Source: Sphingomonadales bacterium (GTDB lineage Bacteria; Bacteroidota; Bacteroidia; UBA7662). From it: DNA of 64,000 nt. The translations under genes and the position numbers were made by a program. Within the stretch, counting starts at the first letter, position 1; every line of letters begins with the position of its first letter. The notes below the pieces were generated by a model. That model made no database searches, was not told where the DNA came from, and saw only the letters and a list, made by a program, of their open reading frames with translations. Below are positions 8,505 to 17,565 of the stretch, piece by piece. The stretch is from positions 29,363 through 93,362 of the forward strand of contig VHAX01000005.1 of NCBI GenBank assembly GCA_016872215.1. The letters run 5' to 3'.

Positions 8505-9857
8505 ATGAAAAAAATTATCATGCTCGGAATTGCAACCGTATTTGCTTTGTCTGGTTGCGAGACCACACCCCCTGCCGAGCCCCTGCCGACACCTTCACTC
8601 GAAAAAACGGTGATGTATGAAATTTATGTCCGAAATTTCTCGCCGGAGGGCACGTTCAGTGGGATTGTTCCGCGGCTTGACTCCCTGAAAGCGATGGGTA
8701 TCAACACCGTTTGGCTGATGCCCATTCACCCGGTGGGTAAGGAACGTCGGAAGGGTACATTTGGGTCGCCCTATTCTATACAGGACTACTACAAAGTGAA
8801 TCCCGAGTTTGGAACCGAACTGGATTTTAAAGCACTGGTAGAGGCTTGTCACAACCGCGGCATGTATCTGATCATCGACCTGGTGATCAACCACACGGCG
8901 TGGGACCACCCCTGGATAAAGGAACATCCTGATTGGTACACCCGCGGTGCTGGCGACACCATCATTCCGCCTGTGCCCGACTGGTCGGATGTGGCTGATC
9001 TCAATTTTGAAGAGTCTGCACTTCAGGATGAACTCATCCGGATGATGAAGTTTTGGATTAAGGAGTACAACATCGATGGCTACCGTTGCGATGTTGCTAT
9101 GATGGTGCCCGATGCATTTTGGCGTAAAAGCATCGCGAAAATCAGGAAAATCAAGCCATTGATCATGTTAGCGGAGGCCTCTGGCAAGGAGTTTCATGAG
9201 GCTGGTTTCGATTTTTCCTATGGCTGGGAATTGTACAAGACAATGAAGGATATTTATAAACTCGACTCCTCGGCTTCCTTGTTTGCAGAAACTGCAATTG
9301 TTGAGGGGTCGAAGGCGGTAAACAATGGTCGAATTCTGCGGTTCGTGACGAACCACGATGAAACGTCATGGGACGATGTGCCCTTGAATTTGTTTGGAGG
9401 CCCAGAGGGTTCACTCACAGCCTTCACGGCCAGTTGCATGCTGCCGTCTGTTCCCCTGTTGTATAACGGACAAGAAGTGGGGCATTCCACGAAAATGAAT
9501 CTGTTTGAACACAGTCCCATCGACTGGAGGGCGAACCGGGATGTCACCCTCGAATACACACGTATATTGGATTTGTTCCGCACCCACCGGGTTCTTCAAG
9601 ATAAGGCACTGCGTTTTTGGTTATCCGATCACCCAGATGCGGTGGGGTATACCAGAGGCAGCGGCAACGAGGCGGTGCATGTTCTGGTGAACTTTCGCAA
9701 CCGGGCAGTGGAGGTGGCTCTGCCTTCGGAATTGTCGACCAGCAGCTGGAAACTTTTGTTGGGCTCAACTCCTGCGTCTTCACCAGACCCGGCAGTTTCA
9801 CCAACTCGTGTGACCCTTCCTCCCTATGCCAGATGCGTTTTTCAAACGGGTTCATAA
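8505..9857 (+). CDS. GH13 alpha-amylase family lipoprotein
   Basis: Predicted lipoprotein of 450 residues that cleaves alpha-1,4-glucans. The signal peptide ends in the lipobox LSGC (Cys near residue 18) with a proline-rich linker after it. The GH13 barrel follows with all four conserved regions: DLVINHT (I), GYRCDVAMM with the nucleophilic Asp (II), MLAEAS with the acid/base Glu (III) and FVTNHDE (IV). A short C-terminal beta domain ends the protein. The gene starts a glucan cluster, followed by a GH31 glucosidase and a sugar carrier, and has its own promoter with a palindrome. Exact specificity (amylase, neopullulanase or glucosidase) cannot be set from sequence. Confidence 0.88.
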   Translation: MKKIIMLGIATVFALSGCETTPPAEPLPTPSLEKTVMYEIYVRNFSPEGTFSGIVPRLDSLKAMGINTVWLMPIHPVGKERRKGTFGSPYSIQDYYKVNPEFGTELDFKALVEACHNRGMYLIIDLVINHTAWDHPWIKEHPDWYTRGAGDTIIPPVPDWSDVADLNFEESALQDELIRMMKFWIKEYNIDGYRCDVAMMVPDAFWRKSIAKIRKIKPLIMLAEASGKEFHEAGFDFSYGWELYKTMKDIYKLDSSASLFAETAIVEGSKAVNNGRILRFVTNHDETSWDDVPLNLFGGPEGSLTAFTASCMLPSVPLLYNGQEVGHSTKMNLFEHSPIDWRANRDVTLEYTRILDLFRTHRVLQDKALRFWLSDHPDAVGYTRGSGNEAVHVLVNFRNRAVEVALPSELSTSSWKLLLGSTPASSPDPAVSPTRVTLPPYARCVFQTGS

Positions 9858-9939
9858 GACTTATTTGGTTTTCATTCGAAAATTTGATTAATAATGTTCA
9901 ATTTTAATTAAATAAATTTTTAATGTTATATTAATATAT
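9858..9939. other. Very AT-rich leader between GH13 and GH31 genes
   Basis: These 82 bp are almost pure A and T from about 9890 on (TTAATTAAATAAATTTTTAA), unlike the flanking genes. No hairpin or clean -7 box was found. An AT-rich unstructured leader could help initiation on the GH31 gene, whose ATG follows directly. Confidence 0.4.
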
Positions 9940-12369
9940 ATGAGGCAAAAATGCCAAACTTTTCGGAAATTAGGAAACGCCGAGGAGATAGATGTTTCCG
10001 GTAGTCAACTGCGTATTGCAACGGACTGGGCCGAATTGTGGATTGAATCGCAGTGTCCTGAAATCATCCGTCTGCGCGCCGGGGAAAAGAACACAGAATG
10101 GCTGGATGGGGCAGATTATGCCCTGGTTGACCAAAAGACCCGGTCGGTGCCGGCGGGAAGATGGGTTGAGGAGGACAAGATTATGACTTTTACCACTTTA
10201 GAATTGAGGGTTGAAGTCCGGCTCAACCCAATTTCCCTTCGCTTGTTCAACCGCAGTGATTGTATGTTGTCGACCGACGCCGAGGATTTGGGCATGGGAA
10301 AGATGGGAAATACGTGGTACTACTATCGCAATCTTCCCATTGAGGAAAAAAACATCGGTTTGGGTGAGAAGACCGGAACCACCCTACGCAGAGGTCAGCG
10401 TTTCGTGCACTGGAACACAGATGCATTCATGTATGGAGCAGATGCCGACCCGCTTTATGTGTCGACCCCATTCTTTATGGGTGTACTGGACGGCGGAACC
10501 TATGGTCTGTTTTTGAATTCTTACGGCCGCACAGTATTTGATTTTGGCGCGGGTGATGCACGCCACAGTTGTGTGCAAAATGATCGCGGAGGTTTGGACC
10601 TGTTTTTTATGGTGGGTGACACACCGGCGGATGTACTGAGATCCTACATGCAGTTGACTGGACTGCCTCCGCTCCCACCACGCTGGGGCTTGGGCTACCA
10701 GCAGTGCCGCTACAGCTATTACCCAGACCGGAGGGCGTTGTCGGTGGCGTCGACCTTCCGCGCCAAAAAAATTCCGTGTGATGTGTTGTACCTCGATATA
10801 CACTACATGGATCAGTACAAAGTCTTCACCTGGAGTGAGCATGATTTTCCAGACCCATCAGGATTTGTTGACCAATTGCGCGGAATGAATTTTCGCACCG
10901 TGGTTATTCTCGACCCGGGTATTAAGGTTGATCCAAATTATCCGGTGTATCAAAGAGGCCTCGCAAATGATGTGTTTGTTTGCTACCCAAATGGTCAGGC
11001 CTATTCGGGAGATGTGTGGCCGGGAACCTGCCATTTCCCTGACTTTACCAAACCTGAAACGCGCAGATGGTGGGGGGAAGAGATCAGAATATTGACTTTG
11101 ATCGGTATTTCGGGTTATTGGAACGACATGAATGAACCCGCCACCTGGGGAAAACACCTTCCCGATACCCTGATTTTTGATCTGGAGGGCCAACATGGTA
11201 CTCACCTCGATGCCCACAATGTCTACGGCATGCAAATGGCCCGTGCCACCGCCGAGGGCGTGCGCAGGGCAATGCCCGGGGAACGTGCTTTTATCCTGAC
11301 CAGAGCTGGCTTCAGCGGAATACAACGTTATGCTGCGGTGTGGACAGGCGACAATACGGCCAGCGAGGAGCATATGCTGCTGGGGGTTCGGTTACTGAAT
11401 TCTATGGGGCTCGCCGGTATTTCCTACTGTGGAATGGACATCGGGGGCTTCGTGGGCGAAGCATCCCCTGAATTATTTATTCGCTGGATGCAAATAGGAT
11501 CGTTTTCTCCTCTTTTCCGCGGGCATAGTATGATCAATAGCCGCGACAGCGAGCCCTGGTCGTATGGTGAAAAGGCAGAAGAGATCAGCCGAAACTTCAT
11601 TCGTTTGCGCTACAAGCTCTTGCCCTATTGGTATTCCTTATTTGAGGAAGCATCGCAATCAGGGCTACCGGTGTTACGAAGTCTCGTACTCACCCACCCG
11701 AACGACCCAAAAGTGTATGAATCAGAATGGACGCACCAGTTTATGGTGGGTCCGCATTTGTTGGTGGCCGCCGTAGGTTGTGAGCATCCATATCAAAAAG
11801 TGTACTTGCCTGAAGGACAGTGGCACCACCTTTTTGATGGCAGCATCTGGCAGGGTGGGCTAGAACATATTGTGGCAACTCCCATCGAGATTTTGCCCGT
11901 TTGGGTGCGTGCTGGCGCGATACTAACCCTACACTCCGCGGGTCAACACACCGAGGACCTCCCCGACTCCATCATGTATCTATATGTTTGGGGACGAACA
12001 AACGATCGGTGCATTACCCATTGGTATACCGACGATGGTTGCACTTTTGAACATGAAAGCGGGGTTTTTAAGCGTCGCGCAATTGAGCATGACGGGGTGC
12101 AGCGATGCCTTACCCTTTCAGCATCTGTAGGTTCGTTTTTGCAACCCTATTCCGATTTGCGCATTTATTTTCACGGGATTGATGATGCAAAACCCATGGC
12201 GGTGAACGGATTCACTACACATCAGGGAACTGAAGGTGTTCGCATGATCGACCCACTTCGGTCGTATGATCCTTTTAGTCCTGCCGACCCCCCGTTTCCC
12301 TGGCAACACCAAGATGTGCCATATATTCAAATTCCCTGGACTGATGACGCTATTGAAATTCGGTACTGA
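9940..12369 (+). CDS. GH31 alpha-glucosidase family protein
   Basis: Glycoside hydrolase of 809 residues that releases glucose (or xylose) from the non-reducing end of alpha-linked oligosaccharides. The N-terminal beta-sandwich is followed by the (beta/alpha)8 barrel. The nucleophile lies in GYWNDMNEPATWG near residue 396 and the acid/base aspartate in WTGDNTAS near 471. C-terminal beta domains finish the protein. No signal peptide is visible, so I infer cytoplasmic action on imported maltodextrins, downstream of the lipoprotein amylase and ahead of the sugar carrier. Family membership is firm. The choice between glucosidase and xylosidase rests on context only. Confidence 0.9.
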   Translation: MRQKCQTFRKLGNAEEIDVSGSQLRIATDWAELWIESQCPEIIRLRAGEKNTEWLDGADYALVDQKTRSVPAGRWVEEDKIMTFTTLELRVEVRLNPISLRLFNRSDCMLSTDAEDLGMGKMGNTWYYYRNLPIEEKNIGLGEKTGTTLRRGQRFVHWNTDAFMYGADADPLYVSTPFFMGVLDGGTYGLFLNSYGRTVFDFGAGDARHSCVQNDRGGLDLFFMVGDTPADVLRSYMQLTGLPPLPPRWGLGYQQCRYSYYPDRRALSVASTFRAKKIPCDVLYLDIHYMDQYKVFTWSEHDFPDPSGFVDQLRGMNFRTVVILDPGIKVDPNYPVYQRGLANDVFVCYPNGQAYSGDVWPGTCHFPDFTKPETRRWWGEEIRILTLIGISGYWNDMNEPATWGKHLPDTLIFDLEGQHGTHLDAHNVYGMQMARATAEGVRRAMPGERAFILTRAGFSGIQRYAAVWTGDNTASEEHMLLGVRLLNSMGLAGISYCGMDIGGFVGEASPELFIRWMQIGSFSPLFRGHSMINSRDSEPWSYGEKAEEISRNFIRLRYKLLPYWYSLFEEASQSGLPVLRSLVLTHPNDPKVYESEWTHQFMVGPHLLVAAVGCEHPYQKVYLPEGQWHHLFDGSIWQGGLEHIVATPIEILPVWVRAGAILTLHSAGQHTEDLPDSIMYLYVWGRTNDRCITHWYTDDGCTFEHESGVFKRRAIEHDGVQRCLTLSASVGSFLQPYSDLRIYFHGIDDAKPMAVNGFTTHQGTEGVRMIDPLRSYDPFSPADPPFPWQHQDVPYIQIPWTDDAIEIRY

Positions 12370-12478
12370 TGGGAATGGTGACAGCAGGCGGTGGGATTAA
12401 GCTATTATTTGGCTTTATTCGTGTCGTACAATCTTCTTTATTTTCAACGTCTGAAAAAGGCGATAATCCCTCACAATC

Positions 12479-13813
12479 ATGCAAAAGCCCAAACTCAGCT
12501 TTTGGAACATCTGGAACATCAGCTTTGGATTTTTCGGTGTTCAGATCGGATTTAGTTTGCAAGGTGCCAACACCAGTGGCATTTTTTCGGCCCTGGGTGC
12601 CGATCCGCACCAGCTCCCCCTCTTTTGGCTGGGCGCTCCGCTAGCGGGATTGGTGGTACAGCCCATTATTGGACTGATGAGCGATAAAAAATGGGTACGA
12701 ATAGGTTATGGAATTTCAGTAGTAGGTCGCAGGATTCCGTTTATTTTGCTGGGGGCGGTAATTTCCATGATTGCCATGTTTCTGATGCCGAATGCGGAAC
12801 ATGTGGCCCATTGGATGTCGCCCCTCTTATTTGGGGCTTTGATGTTGCTGCTGATGGATACCTCATTTAACATTACCATGCAGCCATTTCGTTCGCTAGT
12901 GAGCGATATGTTGCTCGATGAGCAGAAGAATTTGGGCTACAGCATACAGAGTTTTCTCATAAATCTGGGGGCGATCATGGGATTCCTGTTGCCCTTCGTT
13001 CTGAGTTGGGCGGGCGTGTCCAATCAGCCCGATGCGGACGGTAAAGTGGCTGATTCGGTGATTTGGTCCTATTATTTCGGGGGAGCGGTATTGCTATTGG
13101 CCGTGTTGTGGACCGCCTTTCGCACCCGTGAATATCCACCTGAGGAATACGGACGCTACCATTCTAAGGAGGGCGCTGCACAGGCCGGGGAACGCCCAAC
13201 TTTGGGTAGTGTGTTGTCGGGGATGCCCAGAGCCATGATTCAATTGGGTTTCACCCAATTTTTTTCATGGTTTGCCTTGTTTGTGATGTGGGTATACACA
13301 ACCGATACAATAGCGGTACAGGTTTGGAAGGCCACAGACAGCACTTCATCGGACTACAACGAAGCCCGTAATTGGACCGGGGTTATTTTTGCGGTGTATA
13401 GTGTGGTGGCCGCTTTGTACTCCCTGGTAATTCCTTCGCTAGCCCAGCAAATTGGGCGCAAAGGGGTTTATGCATTGTCATTGGCTACGGCGGGCGTGGG
13501 ACTCGCTTCGATGCGCTGGATTCATGACCCAAATTTGCTTTTCGGGGCCATGTTGGGTGTGGGTGTGGGATGGGCTGCGATTCTTGCCCTGCCTTATGCA
13601 ATTTTGTCTTCGAGATTACCGCCTGCTCAAACCGGTATGTATATGGGCCTGTTCAACGCCACAATTACCCTGCCTCAAATTGCCGCAAGCTTGTTTGGTG
13701 GCCTGCTTTTTCAGTTATTGGGTAGTAGTAGTCCCAACATGATGGTAGTGGCGGGTGGCAGCATGCTCATGGCTGGAATCGGTGCATGGTTAATCGTTAA
13801 AGACCAAGACTGA
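12479..13813 (+). CDS. MFS sugar transporter, SLC45/sucrose-carrier-like
   Basis: Integral membrane carrier of 444 residues with about twelve hydrophobic segments. The N-terminus (FWNIWNISFGFFGVQIGFSLQ), the loop PLAGLVVQPIIGLMSD and the following VVGRRIPFILLGA are typical of the glycoside-pentoside-hexuronide/SLC45-like carriers that import maltose or sucrose in Bacteroidota. Its place after an amylase and a glucosidase suggests import of maltose or maltodextrin across the inner membrane. No promoter box is convincing in the preceding 109 bp, so readthrough from GH31 is possible. Lgt follows 8 bp downstream. Confidence 0.85.
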   Translation: MQKPKLSFWNIWNISFGFFGVQIGFSLQGANTSGIFSALGADPHQLPLFWLGAPLAGLVVQPIIGLMSDKKWVRIGYGISVVGRRIPFILLGAVISMIAMFLMPNAEHVAHWMSPLLFGALMLLLMDTSFNITMQPFRSLVSDMLLDEQKNLGYSIQSFLINLGAIMGFLLPFVLSWAGVSNQPDADGKVADSVIWSYYFGGAVLLLAVLWTAFRTREYPPEEYGRYHSKEGAAQAGERPTLGSVLSGMPRAMIQLGFTQFFSWFALFVMWVYTTDTIAVQVWKATDSTSSDYNEARNWTGVIFAVYSVVAALYSLVIPSLAQQIGRKGVYALSLATAGVGLASMRWIHDPNLLFGAMLGVGVGWAAILALPYAILSSRLPPAQTGMYMGLFNATITLPQIAASLFGGLLFQLLGSSSPNMMVVAGGSMLMAGIGAWLIVKDQD

Positions 13814-13821
13814 ACCTTAAG

Positions 13822-14649
13822 ATGCTCAGTTATATTCACTGGAATCTGAATCCTTATGTTCTGCCTGGCGTTTTGCCGGTGCGCTGGTATGGTCTTTTGT
13901 TTATGTCCGGTTTCGTTTTCGGTTATTATATCATACAAAGCATGTATAGGCGGGAAGGGAAGGACTTGGCCGCCCTCGATAATTTGTCGCTCTATGTGGG
14001 TTTGGGTACGATCCTTGGCGCCCGTTTGGGCCATTGTTTGTTTTATGAGCCTGCCTACTACCTCAGTCATCCTATGCAAATGTTGTATATATGGGAAGGG
14101 GGATTGGCCTCCCATGGAGCCGTAATAGGCATCTTGCTCAGCACCTTTTTATATGGTCGGCGATATCCCCAGACCGATTTTTGGTTTGTGACCGATCGGT
14201 TGGTGGTTGTCATTGCCCTGGCCGGTAGCCTGATTCGTCTTGGTAATTTAGCCAATTCAGAAATATATGGATTGCCCACCTCGGTACCTTGGGCTTTTGT
14301 GTTCGAACGTCTGGGCGATGGGGTTCCACGTCATCCTACTCAATTGTATGAGTCGTTCTACTACATGATTTGCTTTTTTGTCTTGTATAATATCTATAGG
14401 GAAACCGATAAAGCGCAACAAAAGGGTTTTCTTTTGGGCCTGTTTATGGTGATGATTTTTGGATTCAGATTCATCATCGAGTTTTGGAAGGAGAATCAGG
14501 TGCCCATGGAAGTCGGATTTACTCTCAATATGGGACAAATGCTGAGCATTCCGGTGGTACTGGTGGGATTAGGGCTGATGTTGAGAAGCCGTGAATTCGC
14601 GTCCGAAAAGCCAACGAATACACTTAAAAAGGACGCAATACAAAAGTGA
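13822..14649 (+). CDS. lgt: Prolipoprotein diacylglyceryl transferase
   Basis: Inner-membrane enzyme of 275 residues transferring diacylglyceryl from phosphatidylglycerol to the lipobox cysteine of prolipoproteins. Seven or so hydrophobic segments are seen, with GLGTILGARLGHCLFYEP, the Lgt signature region IRLGNLANSEIYG, and HPTQLYESFYYM, all conserved in the family. It sits 8 bp after the sugar carrier gene, so it is likely the last gene of that transcript. The link to the amylase lipoprotein is plausible but may be coincidental, since Lgt serves all lipoproteins, including those at 6814 and 62633. Confidence 0.92.
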   Translation: MLSYIHWNLNPYVLPGVLPVRWYGLLFMSGFVFGYYIIQSMYRREGKDLAALDNLSLYVGLGTILGARLGHCLFYEPAYYLSHPMQMLYIWEGGLASHGAVIGILLSTFLYGRRYPQTDFWFVTDRLVVVIALAGSLIRLGNLANSEIYGLPTSVPWAFVFERLGDGVPRHPTQLYESFYYMICFFVLYNIYRETDKAQQKGFLLGLFMVMIFGFRFIIEFWKENQVPMEVGFTLNMGQMLSIPVVLVGLGLMLRSREFASEKPTNTLKKDAIQK

Positions 14650-14660
14650 TCAGCAGACCA

Positions 14661-16154
14661 TTATGATTTTGGGAGTGTGACTAGCAGTCCACGCAGGAAG
14701 TCGGACGAGGCGCGCATGTCGACCGACAAAATCCGGTCGCCATTGAGTGTCGGGACCACCATTCGATAGGATTGACGGATTCGTTCGAGTGCTGGTGCGG
14801 TGGTGGTTCTACGCTCATCAATTGCCTGCGCGGCGGTCATCCACTCAACCCCCAGAATGATCCATAGGTTATCGATAATTTTGTGTAGGCGGACACCCGC
14901 GTTGGCGCCCATACTCACATGGTCTTCCTGTCCGTTGCTGGATGTTACGTTGTCGATGCTCGCCGGGATGGCCAATTGACGGTTTTGGCTTACCAATGAG
15001 GCCGCTGTGTACTGGGGAATCATAAACCCGGAATGTAGACCCGAATCGGCAGCCATAAAGGGAGGCAACCCCCTGGTACCCGATAACAGCTGAAAAGTAC
15101 GCCGCTCGCTAATGGAGCCCAGTTCAACGAGAGCCAGAGCCAGATAGTCGAGAGCCAGAGCCAGAGGCTGACCATGGAAGTTCCCGCCACTTATAATGAG
15201 TTGCTCGTCGGGGAAAATAAGGGGGTTGTCGCTCACCGACCGACATTCAATTGCGAAGACCTTTGTAACATGATCCAATGCGTCACCCGAGGCTCCATGG
15301 ACCTGGGGAACACAACGAAAAGAATAGGGGTCTTGAACGCTGGCTGGAATGCGATTGTGGATTTCACCACCCTCCAGCCACAATATTATTTCTCTGGCTG
15401 TAGCGATCTGACCATGATGAGGCCTGACCCGATGCAGGGCCGGATGAAAGGGCTGCAAATTTCCATCGAAGGCATCGAGCGACAGAGCGGCACACATATG
15501 AGCAACTGAAAGCAGTTTTCTACCTTCAAGTATGGCCCATAAACCCAGTGCTGACATATACTGAGTGCCATTGAGAAGGGCCAGACCTTCCTTTGATTGT
15601 AGTTTGACCGGCACCCACCCCAATTCTTTCCAGGCCTCAGCCGTGGGCATTTTTCTGCCTTTCCACACAACCGCTCCCTCTCCCATTAAGGGGAGGCACA
15701 AATGAGCCAAGGGGGCGAGGTCGCCCGACGCACCCAGTGAGCCCATCTCATATACAACGGGCAACACATCCTGGTTGTAGAGGTCGACCAAACGACTGAT
15801 GGTAGCGCGGCTCACACCGGAATGGCCCTGAATGAGAGACAGGATTTTCAGTGCCAACATTAGTCGCACGACTTCGGGTCTGCATTCCGCGCCTACTCCA
15901 CAGGCATGGGACCGAACGAGATTTTCCTGAAGGGCTCCCAGTTGGGTATCAGGAATGCGCACCTGGCACAGGGCTCCGAATCCTGTGTTTATGCCATAAT
16001 ATGCATGATCGCTTTCCTGCAAAAGCTTGTCGAGATAGAGCCGGCTTTGAGATGCCTTTTTATACACGTCTTCCGATACTCTTAGGGTTCGGCCGGGGTT
16101 GGCCAAATCGATGAGTACATCCAGTTGCATATGCCTATTTACTGGGTGTTCCAT
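14661..16154 (-). CDS. hutH: Histidine ammonia-lyase
   Basis: Aromatic amino acid lyase of 497 residues, the usual length of HutH, converting L-histidine to urocanate and ammonia. The Ala-Ser-Gly triplet that cyclises to the MIO cofactor is in MGSLGASGDLAPLAHL near residue 142. YYGINTGFG near 53 and the QDPYSFRCVPQVHGA segment are also typical. The start at 16154 overlaps hisS by 16 bp; an ATG at 16130 with an 8 bp gap is a good alternative. It follows dnaA and hisS on the same strand. No hutU, hutI or hutG is in the window, so the pathway is incomplete here. A tyrosine or phenylalanine lyase is less likely but not excluded. Confidence 0.85.
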   Translation of the reverse strand: MEHPVNRHMQLDVLIDLANPGRTLRVSEDVYKKASQSRLYLDKLLQESDHAYYGINTGFGALCQVRIPDTQLGALQENLVRSHACGVGAECRPEVVRLMLALKILSLIQGHSGVSRATISRLVDLYNQDVLPVVYEMGSLGASGDLAPLAHLCLPLMGEGAVVWKGRKMPTAEAWKELGWVPVKLQSKEGLALLNGTQYMSALGLWAILEGRKLLSVAHMCAALSLDAFDGNLQPFHPALHRVRPHHGQIATAREIILWLEGGEIHNRIPASVQDPYSFRCVPQVHGASGDALDHVTKVFAIECRSVSDNPLIFPDEQLIISGGNFHGQPLALALDYLALALVELGSISERRTFQLLSGTRGLPPFMAADSGLHSGFMIPQYTAASLVSQNRQLAIPASIDNVTSSNGQEDHVSMGANAGVRLHKIIDNLWIILGVEWMTAAQAIDERRTTTAPALERIRQSYRMVVPTLNGDRILSVDMRASSDFLRGLLVTLPKS

Positions 16155-17548
16155 GGCTTATTTCCTTGAACCCAGTCCTGAATCTCTTGTGGCTTCACTT
16201 GAATGTGTGCGGAATCAGTTAACCTTTTGAGGACAAACTGTAATTCGCGCTCAGCTTTTGTCTTAAGTATAGCCACAACAGGAATTTGGCGGGCCTCTGC
16301 GTATTGAAAAATCTTCTTTGGCTTGGGATCACCGGCATACAGATCCGTTTTGATACCCTGCGTTCTCAGTTCCTGAGCGCAGGCCAACAAATTATGCATG
16401 GAATCGGGTTCTGTAGTGGCCATTAGTACCTTTGCAGCGGGTATCGGTATGTCGCCAAACAGGTTCTGTTCGATCATCAGATCCAGAATTCGTTCTACTC
16501 CAAAGGAAATCCCTACACCGCTAAGGCCGTCTACACCGAAGGATGCGGTTAGGTTGTCGTAGCGCCCGCCCCCGCCCACACTGCCCATGCCTTTGACTCC
16601 GGAGTCGACCTCGAAGATAAATCCCGTATAGTAGTCGAGTCCACGCGCGAGAGACAAATCAAAGCGATAAAATGACGACGGTACACGGAGTGCCTCAATA
16701 TAATGAGTGAGGGTTTCTAATTCGGTCATTATGGAGGCAGGCAGATCCGATTGGGTAATCGAGGAAAACTGCAGCAGCAGAGCCAACAACTCGGGCGGAG
16801 CCGGCTGTGCCTCAATGAGGATCCACCACGCTTTCTGCACTTCGGTCGACACACCCTGTTCCGTGAGGTAGGTCGACATAGATTCCTTTCCGGACTTGTC
16901 GAGTTTGTCGAGTTGCACCATAAACGCACGCGACTGTGACGAGAGTCCCAGCGCCTCTGCCATAAAGGAAAGAATTTTGCGGTGACTGATCCGAACGCAT
17001 GCGGATGGGAAACCGAGCTGCCCCAGTACTTCTGCATATAGAGCCACCATCTGCGCCTCCGATGACAAACATTCGGAGCCGATAAGGTCGGCATCGCACT
17101 GATAAAATTCACGATAGCGGCCGCGCTGTGGACGGTCGGCCCGCCAAACCGGCTGCATTTGAAAGCGCTTGAACGGGAAGACCATGTTCCCCCGGTTCAT
17201 CGATACATAGCGGGCGAAGGGAACAGTGAGATCAAATCGTAGCGCTTTTTCAGTGACCAGACGGGTGAAGCGATTGATTTGGCCGGATCGAGCCGCAGTC
17301 CAATCTTCATCCGTGAGCGATTCGAGGTATTGACCCGAATTGAGGATTCTGAAGATGAGGCGATCACCCTCCTCACCATACGCCCCTTGCAGGGTTTGAT
17401 TCAGTTCGATGGCCGGGGTTTCCAGGGGTAGAAATCCATAACGCATGAATGCCTCTTCCAATTGTGAAAAGAGCCACTTTCGGCGGTTCAAGAACTCTGG
17501 GTCAAAGTCCCGTACCCCTCTTGCCAGCTGTGCCTTAACGGTGGCCAT
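16139..17548 (-). CDS. hisS: Histidyl-tRNA synthetase
   Basis: Class II aminoacyl-tRNA synthetase of 469 residues charging tRNA-His. Motif 2 is in RPQRGRYREFYQCDAD, the histidine-specific segment in LARGLDYYTGFIFEV, and motif 3 in GVGISFGVERILD. The C-terminal anticodon-binding domain follows (VLMATTEPDS onward). I placed the start at MATVKAQLARGVRDF (17548), since the 37 residues before it in the ORF are not family-like and would run into dnaA. The dnaA stop is 17 bp upstream and hutH overlaps or follows directly, so the three likely share a transcript. Confidence 0.92.
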   Translation of the reverse strand: MATVKAQLARGVRDFDPEFLNRRKWLFSQLEEAFMRYGFLPLETPAIELNQTLQGAYGEEGDRLIFRILNSGQYLESLTDEDWTAARSGQINRFTRLVTEKALRFDLTVPFARYVSMNRGNMVFPFKRFQMQPVWRADRPQRGRYREFYQCDADLIGSECLSSEAQMVALYAEVLGQLGFPSACVRISHRKILSFMAEALGLSSQSRAFMVQLDKLDKSGKESMSTYLTEQGVSTEVQKAWWILIEAQPAPPELLALLLQFSSITQSDLPASIMTELETLTHYIEALRVPSSFYRFDLSLARGLDYYTGFIFEVDSGVKGMGSVGGGGRYDNLTASFGVDGLSGVGISFGVERILDLMIEQNLFGDIPIPAAKVLMATTEPDSMHNLLACAQELRTQGIKTDLYAGDPKPKKIFQYAEARQIPVVAILKTKAERELQFVLKRLTDSAHIQVKPQEIQDWVQGNKPWNTQ

Positions 17549-17565
17549 ATTCGGCAAGCGGGGGT

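Noticed and set aside
10384-10842. 152-residue minus-strand ORF
   Set aside because: Lies wholly inside the GH31 gene, on the opposite strand, with no signal, domain or promoter.
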